From NCBI RefSeq assembly GCF_002940685.1, contig NZ_PNFP01000008.1, positions 124,001-188,000 of the forward strand: a stretch of DNA of 64,000 bases. The letters are read 5' to 3'. The notes beneath the pieces are model-generated. The model had not been told where the DNA came from. It did not search any database and saw only the letters and a program-made list of their open reading frames with translations. Source of the DNA: Ensifer adhaerens. Its GTDB lineage: Bacteria; Pseudomonadota; Alphaproteobacteria; Rhizobiales; Rhizobiaceae. A program made the translations under genes and the position numbers. The number at the start of each line of letters is the position of its first letter. Position 1 is the first letter of the stretch. This document shows positions 36,774-47,353 of the stretch, one piece after another.

Positions 36774-37295
36774 TCACGGCGCCAGATGCGTGAAAGCTGC
36801 GACCACTTCCTCGTAGACCTTGCGCTTGAACGGCACGATCAGCTCCGGCAGCTCGCGCATCGGCTTCCATTCCCAGGCATCGAACTCCGGCTCATGTCCG
36901 CCCGGCGGCGGGTTGATGGCGATCTCGTTCTCCTCGCCCTCGAAACGGAAGGCATACCAGCGCTGCGTCTGGCCGCGATACTTGCCCTTGAGGCCGATGC
37001 CGATCAGATGTTCGGGCAGATCGTAGTTGATCCAGCCGGGGGCTTCGGCCAGCAGCGAGACGGTGCTCATGCCCGTTTCCTCGTAGAGCTCGCGATAGGC
37101 GGCCTTCAACGGGTCCTCGTTCTTGTCGATGCCGCCCTGCGGCATCTGCCATTGCTGCGGCGAGCCGTCATATTCGGAATTGCCGACGGCAATGCGGTGG
37201 CCGGCCCAGACGAGGCCCGCACGGTTCAGCACCATCACCCCGACACAGGGGCGATAGGGAAGGTCGTCCGCCTTCAGTTTCTTGTCCTTGCTCAT
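36774..37295 (-). CDS. rppH: RNA 5'-pyrophosphohydrolase (NUDIX)
   Basis: 173-aa RppH, which removes pyrophosphate from mRNA 5' ends to start decay. NUDIX box [20 protein letters not shown] plus TGM, preceded by the diagnostic [29 protein letters not shown] is the family N-terminus and [13 protein letters not shown] the C-terminus. It is the last gene of the minus-strand block that begins with obgE, 50 bases after the polysaccharide-deacetylase-like gene. Confidence 0.95.
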   Translation of the reverse strand: MSKDKKLKADDLPYRPCVGVMVLNRAGLVWAGHRIAVGNSEYDGSPQQWQMPQGGIDKNEDPLKAAYRELYEETGMSTVSLLAEAPGWINYDLPEHLIGIGLKGKYRGQTQRWYAFRFEGEENEIAINPPPGGHEPEFDAWEWKPMRELPELIVPFKRKVYEEVVAAFTHLAP

Positions 37296-37347
37296 CGGCT
37301 GCCTCTTCTGTGCAAACGTTCATTGGTCCCATCGGGACGGCTTTAAG

Positions 37348-38562
37348 CTAGTTCTGTTGCGGATCCTTGACGAGCGCGGAGACGCCGACGATCTCGATGC
37401 CGCGCCCCTGCGCCTCGCCGATCCACGAGGCGATCGCGCCGACGCTTTCATCGAAGGCGGAAGCGACGCCAATGGCGGTGCCGTTGCGGCGTGCAATGCG
37501 TTCGAGCTCATCGAGCTTCTTCAGGATCGCGTTGCGGCTGAGTTCCGTGTCGAGCGTCAGGTCGGCAAAGCCGTGCGGCACGTCGAAGGCGCCGGCAAGT
37601 TTGCCGGACAGCGACTGCGCCGAGGTGCCGTCGTCGAGGAACAGCAGGCCGCGCCTACCGAGATCGCGCATGACCGGCTCCAGCGCATCGGCATCGGACA
37701 GGAAGCGGCCACCAAGATAGTTCATGACGCCGGTATAGTTGGTGATCTCGGCGAGGTTGCGGTGCAACTCCGACAGGTTCTTCTTTTCGCTAAGGCCGAC
37801 GCGCAGCGCATGGGGCCCGGGGTCGTTGGCCGGATAGTCGAACGGCTCCATCGGCAGCTGCAACAGGATCTCGTGGCCGCTGCGGCGCGCTTCCTGCATC
37901 CAGCGCTGTAGGCTGTTGCCGGCGGTGGCGAAGCCGAGCGTCACCTCGCCCGGCAGGTCGCGGATCGCTTTCTGCGTTCCGGTCTGGCTGAGGCCAAGCC
38001 CGCCGACGACGAGCGCGATGCGCGTGCCGCGTGCGCCGGACCAGGGGCGCGCATACTGATCCATCGGCCTGAGCCCGTCGGGGCCGATGATCGGTAGCCG
38101 CCCAGCGGCACTGTCTTCCAGCAGATCGTTATTGGGCATCGCGGCCATGCGCGGATCCTGGCCGCGGATCGGACCGACATTGATGAGCGCCGGCCCCTTG
38201 CCATCGCGGCTGCGCGGCGAGAAGGTCGTGACGGTGGAACCGTCGTCGGTGAGCGTGCGCTCGACATCGGCGCCGGAATAAGCCGTTCCCGGCGTCATCG
38301 TCCCGGAGCCTATGCCCGTCTGGCCGCTTGGCGCGTTGGCTGCCTTGTCGTCCGCCCTCGTTATGTTTTCCGCCGTTGCGACCGGCGATGCGGGGCCGCG
38401 CCGCAATCCGTCCGGCGAAAGAATGCTCCAGGCGGAAAGGCCAATCACCACAGCCATGCAAAGGCCGGCAAAGGAAAACCCCAGCAACCGCCGGGAATTG
38501 CGTTTCGACGCTGGCTTGGCCCGCCGGTTCTGGCCGAGCGGAGCATTGAGATCAGTTCCCAA
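37348..38562 (-). CDS. Divergent polysaccharide deacetylase (YibQ/DUF610) family protein
   Basis: 404-aa protein. A short cytoplasmic basic N-terminus (TDLNAPLGQNRRAKPASKR), one membrane span (LLGFSFAGLCMAVVIGLSAW), a low-complexity periplasmic linker, then the deacetylase-like barrel (about 200-400: RIALVVGGLGLSQTGTQKAI, EILLQLPMEPFDYPANDPGP, GRFLSDADALEPVMRDLGRRG, FAFDESVGAI-like end). YibQ partners EnvC/AmiA-type amidase regulators in E. coli-like clusters, matching the EnvC-like gene here. The start is a TTG at 38562 giving the conserved TDLNAPLGQ; ATGs at 38643/38646 are alternatives. Confidence 0.82.
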   Translation of the reverse strand: MGTDLNAPLGQNRRAKPASKRNSRRLLGFSFAGLCMAVVIGLSAWSILSPDGLRRGPASPVATAENITRADDKAANAPSGQTGIGSGTMTPGTAYSGADVERTLTDDGSTVTTFSPRSRDGKGPALINVGPIRGQDPRMAAMPNNDLLEDSAAGRLPIIGPDGLRPMDQYARPWSGARGTRIALVVGGLGLSQTGTQKAIRDLPGEVTLGFATAGNSLQRWMQEARRSGHEILLQLPMEPFDYPANDPGPHALRVGLSEKKNLSELHRNLAEITNYTGVMNYLGGRFLSDADALEPVMRDLGRRGLLFLDDGTSAQSLSGKLAGAFDVPHGFADLTLDTELSRNAILKKLDELERIARRNGTAIGVASAFDESVGAIASWIGEAQGRGIEIVGVSALVKDPQQN

Positions 38563-38862
38563 ACGGAGCCTCGGTCGAGCTGTGGGATGTTGCCGCCAAG
38601 CAAATCCAGGATGAACCGAACCGGTATCATTCCAGGCTTGCATCATTTCCAGCCGGGGTGGTGAGTGGACGCTTTCCGCGCCGCTTCCTGTTCCCTCGCG
38701 AGCCCGGCCGCGCCCGGAGAATCAGGCAATGGCCGGCGCCTCCTAACCCTATAATTTAGCCGCGGGGGATTGACCAGTGCATGCGCCACAAGGGCGGCCG
38801 CACAAATGAAAAGCGCCGCAGGTTCGGCTGAACCGCGGCGCTTCGTTTCGTGTCTGCCAGGC

Positions 38863-40185
38863 TTACTTCTTGAGCTGTGCCTGTTCGGGGCTCGCCGGGA
38901 AGGTCGGATCCGTCTTCTTGCCGCGCAGCAGGTCGAGCGCGTAGTTGAGCTGCAGGTCGTCCTTGGTCTCCGGCGGCACATAGGCGACCGAGCCCGAACC
39001 TTCGTCGGTCTCGCTCTGGCCCTGGATGTGGCCACGCAGATCGGATTCACCCTGGGCTTCGACCTTGCCGAGCAGTTCCGGCGGCAGCGGCTGTTCAACC
39101 TTGATATCAGGCGAAATGCCCGTGCCCTGGATCGATTTGCCCGACGGCGTGTAGTAGAGCGCCGTCGTCAGGCGCAGCGCCCCGGCCTCGCCGAGCGGGA
39201 TGATCGTCTGGACCGAACCCTTGCCGAAGGAGCGCGTGCCGAGCACGGTCGCGCGCTTCAGGTCCTGCAGGGCGCCGGCGACGATTTCCGAAGCGGAGGC
39301 CGAGCCGCCGTTGACGAGTACGATGACAGGCTTGCCATCGGTCAGGTCGCCCGGGGTGGCGTTGAAGCGGCGGGTCTCGTCCGGGTTGCGGCCGCGGGTC
39401 GAAACGACCTCGCCACGCTCCAGGAAGGCGTCGGAGACGTTGATCGCCTGATCGAGCAGACCGCCCGGGTTGAGGCGCAGGTCGAGCACGTAGCCCTTGA
39501 GCTTGTCGGCCGGCACTTCCGACTTGATCTTCTCGATGCCCTTCTTCAGGTCGTCATAGGTCTTTTCAGTGAAGGAAATGACGCGCAGGTAGCCGACGTC
39601 GCCTTCGGTGCGGAACTTGACGGCGCGAACGGCGATGACGTCGCGAACGATCGTCAGCTCGATCGGCTTGTCCGCGCCCTTGCGCAGGATCGTCAGCTTG
39701 ATCGGGGTGCCGACGGCACCGCGCATCTTTTCAACCGCGTCTTCAAGTTTGAGGCCGCGAACGTCCGCACCGTCAATCTTCGAGATGAAGTCGCCGGCAA
39801 GCACACCGGCGCGCGCAGCAGGTGTGTCGTCGATCGGGCTCGTCACCTTGACGAGATCGTCTTCCATGGTGACTTCGATGCCGAGGCCACCGAACTCACC
39901 ACGGGTCTGGGTGCGCATGTCCTCGGCATCGGCCGAGTTCATGTAGCTCGAATGCGGGTCGAGCGAGGAGAGCATGCCGTTGATGGCGTTCTCGATCAGC
40001 TTGTCGTCCTGCGGGGGCGTCACATATTGCGCCCGCACGCGCTCGAACACGTCGCCAAAGATTGCCAGTTCGCGATAGGTCGAAGTGTTGGCAGCGACGG
40101 CCGGAACGACAGCCGAATAAACCACGCCCATCGCGGTCGCGCCCATCAGCGCCCCGACCAGAACAAGTGAAGCCCTACGTATCAT
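38863..40185 (-). CDS. ctpA: C-terminal processing protease (S41)
   Basis: 440-aa Tail-specific protease: signal anchor MIRRASLVLVGALMGATAMG, PDZ domain (about 90-170: GIEVTMEDDLVKVTSPIDDTPA), and the serine protease domain with the Ser in VNGGSASASEIVAGA and the Lys in GTRSFGKGSVQTI. Its role is processing of periplasmic or outer-membrane proteins; in this block it likely acts with the EnvC-like protein and the YibQ-type protein on the cell envelope. Its start sits ten bases beyond the EnvC-like stop, so the two are co-transcribed. Confidence 0.96.
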   Translation of the reverse strand: MIRRASLVLVGALMGATAMGVVYSAVVPAVAANTSTYRELAIFGDVFERVRAQYVTPPQDDKLIENAINGMLSSLDPHSSYMNSADAEDMRTQTRGEFGGLGIEVTMEDDLVKVTSPIDDTPAARAGVLAGDFISKIDGADVRGLKLEDAVEKMRGAVGTPIKLTILRKGADKPIELTIVRDVIAVRAVKFRTEGDVGYLRVISFTEKTYDDLKKGIEKIKSEVPADKLKGYVLDLRLNPGGLLDQAINVSDAFLERGEVVSTRGRNPDETRRFNATPGDLTDGKPVIVLVNGGSASASEIVAGALQDLKRATVLGTRSFGKGSVQTIIPLGEAGALRLTTALYYTPSGKSIQGTGISPDIKVEQPLPPELLGKVEAQGESDLRGHIQGQSETDEGSGSVAYVPPETKDDLQLNYALDLLRGKKTDPTFPASPEQAQLKK

Positions 40186-41605
40186 TTCGCGCCTTTCCAA
40201 CCTCTGCTGCGGTCCACCATGGTCGGGAATCAACCGGTTTTCCGTCTTTTCGGAATTCAATGTAAAGCGTCGGCCGGTCCGTTTCCAGCGCCAAGGCCGC
40301 AGCGCTCGCCACTCTTTTTGCCCCCATCGTCGCCAGTGGTTCACCCGCCACGACGAACTGGCCAGTCTGCACGCTCACCTTCTCCATCCCCGAAAGCACG
40401 ACGTGGTAGCCATCGCCCGGGTTGAGAATGATCATCTGTCCATAACTGCGGAAATTGCCTGCATAGACGATCCAGCCATCTGACGGCGCAGTCACCAGCG
40501 CGCCGGGATTGGTTTCCAACATGATCCCTTGCAGGGAATGCCCCGTGCCGTCTGCATCGCCGAATTTACGCAACAGCGATCCGGCGGCCGGATAGGCAAG
40601 TTTGTTCCTCAGCTCCGAAAACACATATGCGGGGGCAATGCGGTTTTTGTCAGGCACCGCATTGCGGGCGAGTTCCCGCGCCGCCTCGCGCTCGGCTTCG
40701 CTCATGCGCCGGCGCTCCTCCTCCTGGGCGCGCGCCGCCTCGGCGGCGTCGCGCACGGAGGCGATCTGGTCCTCCAGCGAGCCGATCAGACCCTGGAGGT
40801 TGGTCGCCTGAGAGGCAAGCTCTTGCGCCTTGCGCTGCTCGGCCGCAAGTTCGCTGGCGCTCGTCTGGCGCAGCTTCTCCTTCTCGGCAACCAGCATCGA
40901 CATGCGCCGCTCTTCCTCGACATTGGCCGTCATCGCCGCGCTCAGGTCTTCACGCTGGCGATCGATGCCGGCACGGATATCGGCGAGCGCCTTGAGGTCG
41001 GCGACCAGGTTTTCGGTTTCCTCGCGCAGGCCGGGCACGACGGCGCCAAGCAGGATGGCGCTGCGCACGGAGCCAAGCGCATCCTCGGGCGTCACCAGGA
41101 TCGCCGGCGGCGGGTTGCGCCCCATCCGTTGCAAGGCGGCCAGCACCTCGGCAAGCACGCCCCGGCGTGACCGCAGCGACCGGCGGACCGTATCTTCCTT
41201 GGTCCTGAGCTCGCTCAGCTTCTTCTCGCCGTCGACGATCTGCTGCTCGAGATCCTGGCGCTTCTTCGCGGACTCGATGATCGCGGCGCGCAGCGTCTCG
41301 TTGGTCTTGTCGATCTCGGCAATGGTCTCGGTCAGCGCATTGGCGCGCTCCTGCGACAGCGTGATCGTCTTGGAGAGCGCATCCAGCTCGCTGCGCGTGC
41401 TGTTGCGGCGCAACGTCAGGTCGGCGGCCGGGTCGGGCGGGCCCTGTTCCTGGCCGGTCGTGGCAACGTCGGGCGGCGTGACTTCCTGGGCCCCCGCCGG
41501 CAGACCGATCGCAAGCGCAAGCGCGAAGGTCGCCGCTCTACGGGCAAGCCGTCCTGCGTCGTCTCTTCCCATGCCGAAAACGCTGGTCCTGCCTCGGGGC
41601 GTCAT
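40175..41605 (-). CDS. EnvC-like murein hydrolase activator
   Basis: 476-aa periplasmic protein: signal peptide, a long coiled coil (about 60-290 with heptads of E/K/R/L) and a C-terminal LytM-like domain (about 350-470). The LytM metal site looks degenerate: GIMLETNPGALV and LYIEFRKDG replace the HxGxD and HxH residues, as in E. coli EnvC, so it is likely an amidase activator and not an enzyme. Start 41605 is a choice; ATG 41572 would give a shorter n-region. It is followed by ctpA. Confidence 0.92.
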   Translation of the reverse strand: MTPRGRTSVFGMGRDDAGRLARRAATFALALAIGLPAGAQEVTPPDVATTGQEQGPPDPAADLTLRRNSTRSELDALSKTITLSQERANALTETIAEIDKTNETLRAAIIESAKKRQDLEQQIVDGEKKLSELRTKEDTVRRSLRSRRGVLAEVLAALQRMGRNPPPAILVTPEDALGSVRSAILLGAVVPGLREETENLVADLKALADIRAGIDRQREDLSAAMTANVEEERRMSMLVAEKEKLRQTSASELAAEQRKAQELASQATNLQGLIGSLEDQIASVRDAAEAARAQEEERRRMSEAEREAARELARNAVPDKNRIAPAYVFSELRNKLAYPAAGSLLRKFGDADGTGHSLQGIMLETNPGALVTAPSDGWIVYAGNFRSYGQMIILNPGDGYHVVLSGMEKVSVQTGQFVVAGEPLATMGAKRVASAAALALETDRPTLYIEFRKDGKPVDSRPWWTAAEVGKARNDT

Positions 41606-41730
41606 CCGTTGCGTGCGTCCATCCGAAAATATGAGGAAAAAACCTAATCTGATTTGGCGCGCGCGACCAAGCATATTCTCGTTATCGGCCCGTGTACCGG
41701 CTGCGGCGCTTCCGAAGATGTCCTGTCGCT

Positions 41731-42213
41731 TCAGACGCGGTGATAGGGGTGGCCGGAGAGAATGGTGACCGCCCGGTAGAGCTGTTCGGCGATCAGGATG
41801 CGCACGAGTTGGTGCGGCCAGGTCATCTTTCCGAGATTGAGCACCGCATCGGCGCGGGCGTGAAGGCTCGGATCGAGGCCGTCGGCGCCACCGATCGCGA
41901 TCATCAGGTCGCGCTTGCCGCCGTCGCGGAAGGTTCCGAGAAGCGAGGCGAAGCCCTCGGAATCGAGCGCCTTTCCACGTTCGTCCAGCAGCACGAGCAG
42001 GCTGCCCTCGGCGAGTGCCTTTTCAAGCTGTGCGGCTTCCTCGCGCTTGCGCGTCTCGGCATTCGAGGCGCGGCTTTCATTGACTTCGACGACACGGGAA
42101 AGTTCGAGACCGATCGCCGGACCGGCCTTGGAGAAGCGATCGAGATAACGGGCCGCAAGATCCTTTTCCGGCCCTGCCTTGAGGCGGCCGACTGCGAAAA
42201 GTCCGATACGCAT
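41731..42213 (-). CDS. rlmH: 23S rRNA (pseudouridine1915-N3)-methyltransferase
   Basis: 160-aa SPOUT methyltransferase RlmH: IGLFAVGRLKAGPEKDLAARY at the start and the SPOUT knot MIAIGGADGLDPSLHARADAVLNLGKMTWPHQLVRILIAEQLYRA ending in GHPYHRV, the standard RlmH C-terminus. ATG 42213 gives the normal length. It methylates helix 69 of 23S rRNA. The composite palindrome copy B lies 21 bases upstream of its start, separating it from rsfS. Confidence 0.97.
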   Translation of the reverse strand: MRIGLFAVGRLKAGPEKDLAARYLDRFSKAGPAIGLELSRVVEVNESRASNAETRKREEAAQLEKALAEGSLLVLLDERGKALDSEGFASLLGTFRDGGKRDLMIAIGGADGLDPSLHARADAVLNLGKMTWPHQLVRILIAEQLYRAVTILSGHPYHRV

Positions 42214-42233
42214 GACCTTGTCCGTCCTTGCTA

Positions 42234-42396
42234 CTGCATGTTTCCTTTGATCGCAGCCGATCAAAGGACAAAAACATGCAGCGATTCAAAGTGCCACAGC
42301 GTCCTTTGCGCGTCCGATAAGACGCGCGGCGCTGTAGTGCTGCAACGCGCACTGCATAGTTCCTGAAATCGGATCGATTCAAGGACAATCTTATGC
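42234..42396. repeat. Composite double-palindrome repeat, copy B, plus a third palindrome
   Basis: First palindrome CTGCATGTTTCC ... AACATGCAG (42234-42282), a linker GCGATTCAAAGTG, second palindrome CACAGCG ... GCGCGGCGCTGTAG (42294-42337), and a third, GCATA ... TATGC (42354-42396). The first two correspond to copy A at 21609-21706 in inverse order. The rest of 42214-42578 holds no gene that I can support. Confidence 0.82.
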
Positions 42397-42578
42397 CGCG
42401 TCCATATGGCCTTGCAGCGTCGCTGCGAGCCTTGTCCGGCAAACGGAACCAAAGGAACGATCAGTCGCAACACACGTCCGGCTGGCAACGCCGCCCAAGG
42501 CGGCGCCAGCCCTTCACATTCATGCATGACCGCAACTCGGCTCGTCCGGCGCTTAGCTGCGCGGCGACCCGGTCGGTC

Positions 42579-43010
42579 TCAATGCAAGGTGCCGTCCTCG
42601 ATCTCGGGAGCCGCCCACATCTTCTCGATGTTGTAGAACTCCCGGATTTCCGGCCGGAAGATGTGAACGATCACATCGCCGGTGTCGATCAGCACCCAGT
42701 CACCGCCTTCCAGACCTTCGACACGGGCATTGCCAAAGCCCCCGTCTTTGAGGTCGGTCGTCAGGTGATCGGCAATGGCCATCACATGCCGCGTCGATCG
42801 CCCGGAGACAACGACCATGAAGTCTCCCAGCGCCGATTTTCCGGCAATGTTGATGCTGACGATATCTTCTGCCTTCGAGTCCTCTAGGCTCTCGAGGACC
42901 AGTTGAAGCGCACGGACAGCGGCTTCGTCGCTCGATCCCGTGCTGCGCGGGAATGCGGAGACCGCATATCCCTTGGCGTGTGCTGTTGTCAGGGTCTTTC
43001 CTTTCCACAT
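42579..43010 (-). CDS. rsfS: Ribosomal silencing factor RsfS
   Basis: 143-aa RsfS/Iojap protein that blocks ribosome subunit joining in stationary phase. Conserved pattern: LVLESLEDSKAEDIVSINIAGKSALGDFMVVVSGRSTRHV, then GDWVLIDTGDVIVHIFRPEIREFYNIEKMW. Start: the annotated ATG 43010 has no Shine-Dalgarno sequence, while an AAAGGAAAG lies a few bases before an in-frame CTG at 42992, which would begin LTTAHAKGYAVSAF. Which start is used is uncertain. It is downstream of nadD in the standard nadD-rsfS-rlmH order. Confidence 0.94.
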   Translation of the reverse strand: MWKGKTLTTAHAKGYAVSAFPRSTGSSDEAAVRALQLVLESLEDSKAEDIVSINIAGKSALGDFMVVVSGRSTRHVMAIADHLTTDLKDGGFGNARVEGLEGGDWVLIDTGDVIVHIFRPEIREFYNIEKMWAAPEIEDGTLH

Positions 43011-43112
43011 GAACAGAACAGGCACTTTCGATTCGAACAAGGATCGAACCGTCCATGAATGTAGGCATCAAACCGTAGCGGTTTCAAGACAGCAGAACTG
43101 ATTCCCAGGAAA

Positions 43113-43700
43113 TCATACTCCGCCGGCGGCCCGCAGCGCCGTCGAGCTCATCGATGAGCGCGGGCCATGGATGAAGGTCCAGGCAGGGGCTGCGTGATAG
43201 GCGAGGCGCCGCGCGTCGTCCTCGTCGATGCGGGCGTAGTCGAAGGTTTTCGCCATGCGCGAGGAGAGATAGGCGAGCGTCGAGCCCGGCCGGTCGATGA
43301 CCGCAATCGGGAAGGTGCGGGCGATCTTCTGCCAGTTCTGCCAGCGGTGGAAGCTCTTCAGGTTGTCGGCACCCATGATCCAGACGAAGCGGATGTCGCG
43401 ATTGCGCGCCTGCACGATTTCCAGCGTGCGGGCGGTAAAGCTTTGGCCGAGCGCCTTTTCGAAGGCCGTCACCTTGATGCGCGGGTTCTGCGCAATCTCC
43501 TCGCTCATGGCTATGCGTTCGGCGAGCGGCGCAAGGTTGTTGTGATCCTTGAGCGGATTGCCGGGTGTTACCATCCACCAGAGCTGGTCGAGCCCGAGCC
43601 GCTGGATCGCGGTGTCGGCAACCAGCACATGGCCCTCATGCGGCGGATTGAAGGATCCGCCGAAGAGGCCCACCACCATGCCGGCCTCGACATGGGGCAT
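43113..43700 (-). CDS. nadD: Nicotinate-nucleotide adenylyltransferase
   Basis: 195-aa NadD, which joins nicotinate mononucleotide and ATP in NAD synthesis. Nucleotidyltransferase motifs are VVGLFGGSFNPPHEGHV (with the H-x-GH signature), WWMVTPGNPLKDH, FVWIMGADNLKSFHRW and, near the end, the ISSTxxR-like SMSSTALRAA. Start options are ATG 43700 and ATG 43679; the second has GAGG five bases upstream. It lies between proA and rsfS in the same direction. Confidence 0.95.
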   Translation of the reverse strand: MPHVEAGMVVGLFGGSFNPPHEGHVLVADTAIQRLGLDQLWWMVTPGNPLKDHNNLAPLAERIAMSEEIAQNPRIKVTAFEKALGQSFTARTLEIVQARNRDIRFVWIMGADNLKSFHRWQNWQKIARTFPIAVIDRPGSTLAYLSSRMAKTFDYARIDEDDARRLAYHAAPAWTFIHGPRSSMSSTALRAAGGV

Positions 43701-43737
43701 GCGCAGGTAGCGGGCGTTCACCGTGCCCGCGATCACC

Positions 43738-45021
43738 TCAGGGCCTGACCTGTCCAGCACCGCGCACCCGATACTTGAAGGACGTCAACTGTTCGACGCC
43801 GACCGGCCCGCGGGCATGCATCTTGCCCGTCGCGATGCCGATCTCGCCGCCCATGCCGAACTCGCCGCCATCGGCAAACTGCGTCGAGGCGTTGTGCAGG
43901 AGGATGGCGGAATCGATCTCCGAGAAGAAGCGCTCGACCACGGTCGCATCCTCGGCGATCACGGCTTCCGTGTGGGCCGACGACCAGGTGGCGATGTGCT
44001 CGATGGCGCCGGAGATGCCGTCGACCAGCTTCACCGAGATGATGGCGTCGAGATACTCCGTCGCCCAGTCCTCATCCTTGGCGGCCTTCAGGCCATCAAC
44101 TGCGCCTGCGAGCTCGTCCGAGACGCGCACTTCGCAGCCGGCGGCAAGCAGGGCGTTCAGCAGCGGCTTTGCCAGCCGTGCGGCATCGTTGCGGTCGATC
44201 AACAGTGTTTCGGCAGCACCGCAGATACCGGTGCGGCGCATCTTGGCGTTGACGACGATCTTCTCCGCCATCGCGAGATCGGCCGAAGCGTCGACATAGA
44301 TGTGGCAGAGGCCTTCGAGATGGGCAAACACCGGCACGCGCGCCTCGTTCTGTACGCGGGCGACAAGGCTCTTGCCGCCGCGCGGAACGATGACGTCGAT
44401 CGTGCCGCCAAGACCCGAGAGCATTGCGCCAACGGCGGCGCGGTCGGCAACCGGCACCATCTGGATCGCGTGTTCCGGCAGGCCGGCGGCCTTCAGCCCC
44501 TCGACGAGGCAGGCATGGATCGCGCCGGAGGAATGGAAGCTGTCGGAGCCGCCGCGCAGGATCACGGCATTGCCGGCCTTGAGGCAGAGCGCGCCAGCGT
44601 CCGCCGTCACGTTCGGCCGGCTTTCATAGATGACGCCGATGACGCCGAGCGGCGTGCGCACGCGCTCGATATGCAGGCCGTTCGGCCGGTCCCATTCGGC
44701 AATCACGTCGCCGACGGGATCCTTGAACTCGGCGATCGCGCGAATGCCGTTCGCCATGTCGCGGATGCGGCCTTCGGAGAGCGTCAGGCGATCGATAAAG
44801 GCGGCGGCAACGCCGCTTTCGCGGGCGTTTTCAAGGTCGATCGCATTGGCAGCGAGGATGTCGTTCGTGCGCGCCACGATCGTGTCGGCCATGGCAATCA
44901 GGGCGGCATGCTTGCGTTCGGCGCTGGCGACGGCAAGCGGTCGGCTGGCGGCCTTGGCCCGGCGGCCGATTTCCAGCATGACGCTCTCGACGTCGTCCTT
45001 GTTCTTCACCTCGTCAAGCAT
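43738..45021 (-). CDS. proA: Gamma-glutamyl phosphate reductase
   Basis: 427-aa ProA, second step of proline synthesis: reduces gamma-glutamyl phosphate to glutamate semialdehyde. The catalytic cysteine lies in [35 protein letters not shown] and [16 protein letters not shown] are family landmarks. Overlaps the proB 3' end by eight bases, so translation is coupled. The shared operon with nadD is the normal alphaproteobacterial arrangement. Confidence 0.97.
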   Translation of the reverse strand: MLDEVKNKDDVESVMLEIGRRAKAASRPLAVASAERKHAALIAMADTIVARTNDILAANAIDLENARESGVAAAFIDRLTLSEGRIRDMANGIRAIAEFKDPVGDVIAEWDRPNGLHIERVRTPLGVIGVIYESRPNVTADAGALCLKAGNAVILRGGSDSFHSSGAIHACLVEGLKAAGLPEHAIQMVPVADRAAVGAMLSGLGGTIDVIVPRGGKSLVARVQNEARVPVFAHLEGLCHIYVDASADLAMAEKIVVNAKMRRTGICGAAETLLIDRNDAARLAKPLLNALLAAGCEVRVSDELAGAVDGLKAAKDEDWATEYLDAIISVKLVDGISGAIEHIATWSSAHTEAVIAEDATVVERFFSEIDSAILLHNASTQFADGGEFGMGGEIGIATGKMHARGPVGVEQLTSFKYRVRGAGQVRP

Positions 45022-46183
45022 GGACCTCATCCTTCCGGCTGCCGTCACTTTCGGCGCGTTTTCCGGTCATCACCATATCATCGCGGTGCACCATGGCGGC
45101 GCGGCCCGCATAACCGAGGATCGCGGCGATTTCGGCTGATTTCTTGCCGGCAATCTGGCGCGCCTCGTCGGCATCATAGCCGGCAAGGCCACGGGCGATC
45201 TCGCGGCCCGAGGTGCCGAGAATGGCGATCGTGTCGCCGCGGCTGAAGCTGCCGGTGACGTCACGCACGCCGGCGGGCAGCAGGCTCTTGCCCGAGCGCA
45301 GCGCCTCCTCGGCGCCGGCATCGACGACAAGCGTTCCGGCCGGCAGCAATTGCCCGGCAATCCAGGTCTTGCGCGCGGTGACCGGCGACCCCGACGGCGC
45401 GAACCAGGAGGAACGGGCACCGTCCTCGATCGCTGCCAGCGGGTGGTCGGGCTTGCCCGAGGCGATGATCATGGCGCAGCCGGCGGTCGTTGCGATCTTG
45501 CCGGCATCGATTTTGGTGCGCATGCCGCCGCGCGAAAGCTCGGACGCGGCACCGCCTGCCATCGCTTCGATCTCCGGGGTGATCTCGGCGACGGTTTCGA
45601 GGAAGCGCGCGTTCGGATCGAGATGCGGCGGGGCCGTATAGAGTCCGTCGATGTCGGAGAGCAGCACCAGGAGATCGGCGCCGACCATGGTGGCGACGCG
45701 GGCAGCGAGGCGATCGTTGTCGCCATAGCGGATCTCGGTCGTCGCGACCGTGTCGTTCTCGTTGATGATCGGCACGGCGCCGAGTTTCAAGAGCTGGTTG
45801 ATGGTGGCGCGGGCGTTGAGATAGCGGCGGCGCTCTTCCGTATCGCCCAGGGTCAAAAGCACCTGGCCGGCCACGATGGCGTCGGTCGACAGGCTCTCGG
45901 ACCAGGCGCGCGCCAGAGCGATCTGGCCGACGGCGGCGGCCGCCTGGCTCTCTTCCAGCTTCAAGGCACCCGCGGGCAGGTTGAGCACGGTGCGGCCAAG
46001 GGCGATCGCGCCTGAGGAGACGACCAGCACCTCGACACCCCTCGCTTTCAGGCCGGCGATATCGGCGCACATGGCGTCGAGCCAGGCCTTCTTCAGCCCG
46101 CTGGCGCGGTCGACGAGAAGCGCCGACCCGATCTTGATGACGACCCGGCGATACTTCAAAAGCGGCTTGCGGGTCTTGGTCAT
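45014..46183 (-). CDS. proB: Glutamate 5-kinase
   Basis: 389-aa ProB: an amino-acid kinase domain (about 12-265: [50 protein letters not shown]) and a C-terminal PUA domain (about 285-375: [41 protein letters not shown]). It phosphorylates glutamate for proline synthesis and is usually feedback-inhibited by proline. ATG 46183 lies two bases from the obgE stop at 46185, so it is the second gene of the obgE operon. Confidence 0.97.
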   Translation of the reverse strand: MTKTRKPLLKYRRVVIKIGSALLVDRASGLKKAWLDAMCADIAGLKARGVEVLVVSSGAIALGRTVLNLPAGALKLEESQAAAAVGQIALARAWSESLSTDAIVAGQVLLTLGDTEERRRYLNARATINQLLKLGAVPIINENDTVATTEIRYGDNDRLAARVATMVGADLLVLLSDIDGLYTAPPHLDPNARFLETVAEITPEIEAMAGGAASELSRGGMRTKIDAGKIATTAGCAMIIASGKPDHPLAAIEDGARSSWFAPSGSPVTARKTWIAGQLLPAGTLVVDAGAEEALRSGKSLLPAGVRDVTGSFSRGDTIAILGTSGREIARGLAGYDADEARQIAGKKSAEIAAILGYAGRAAMVHRDDMVMTGKRAESDGSRKDEVHA

Positions 46184-46184
46184 A

Positions 46185-47246
<1,062 letters not shown>

Positions 47247-47353
47247 TCACGGTGAGAGCGGGATGCTGGCGGTAAACCGCATCCTCATTTCCTCATCGCG
47301 CTTCATTTTGCCGCCATCGATATAGGCGGTTTATTCGGAGGTCAAAGAATATC

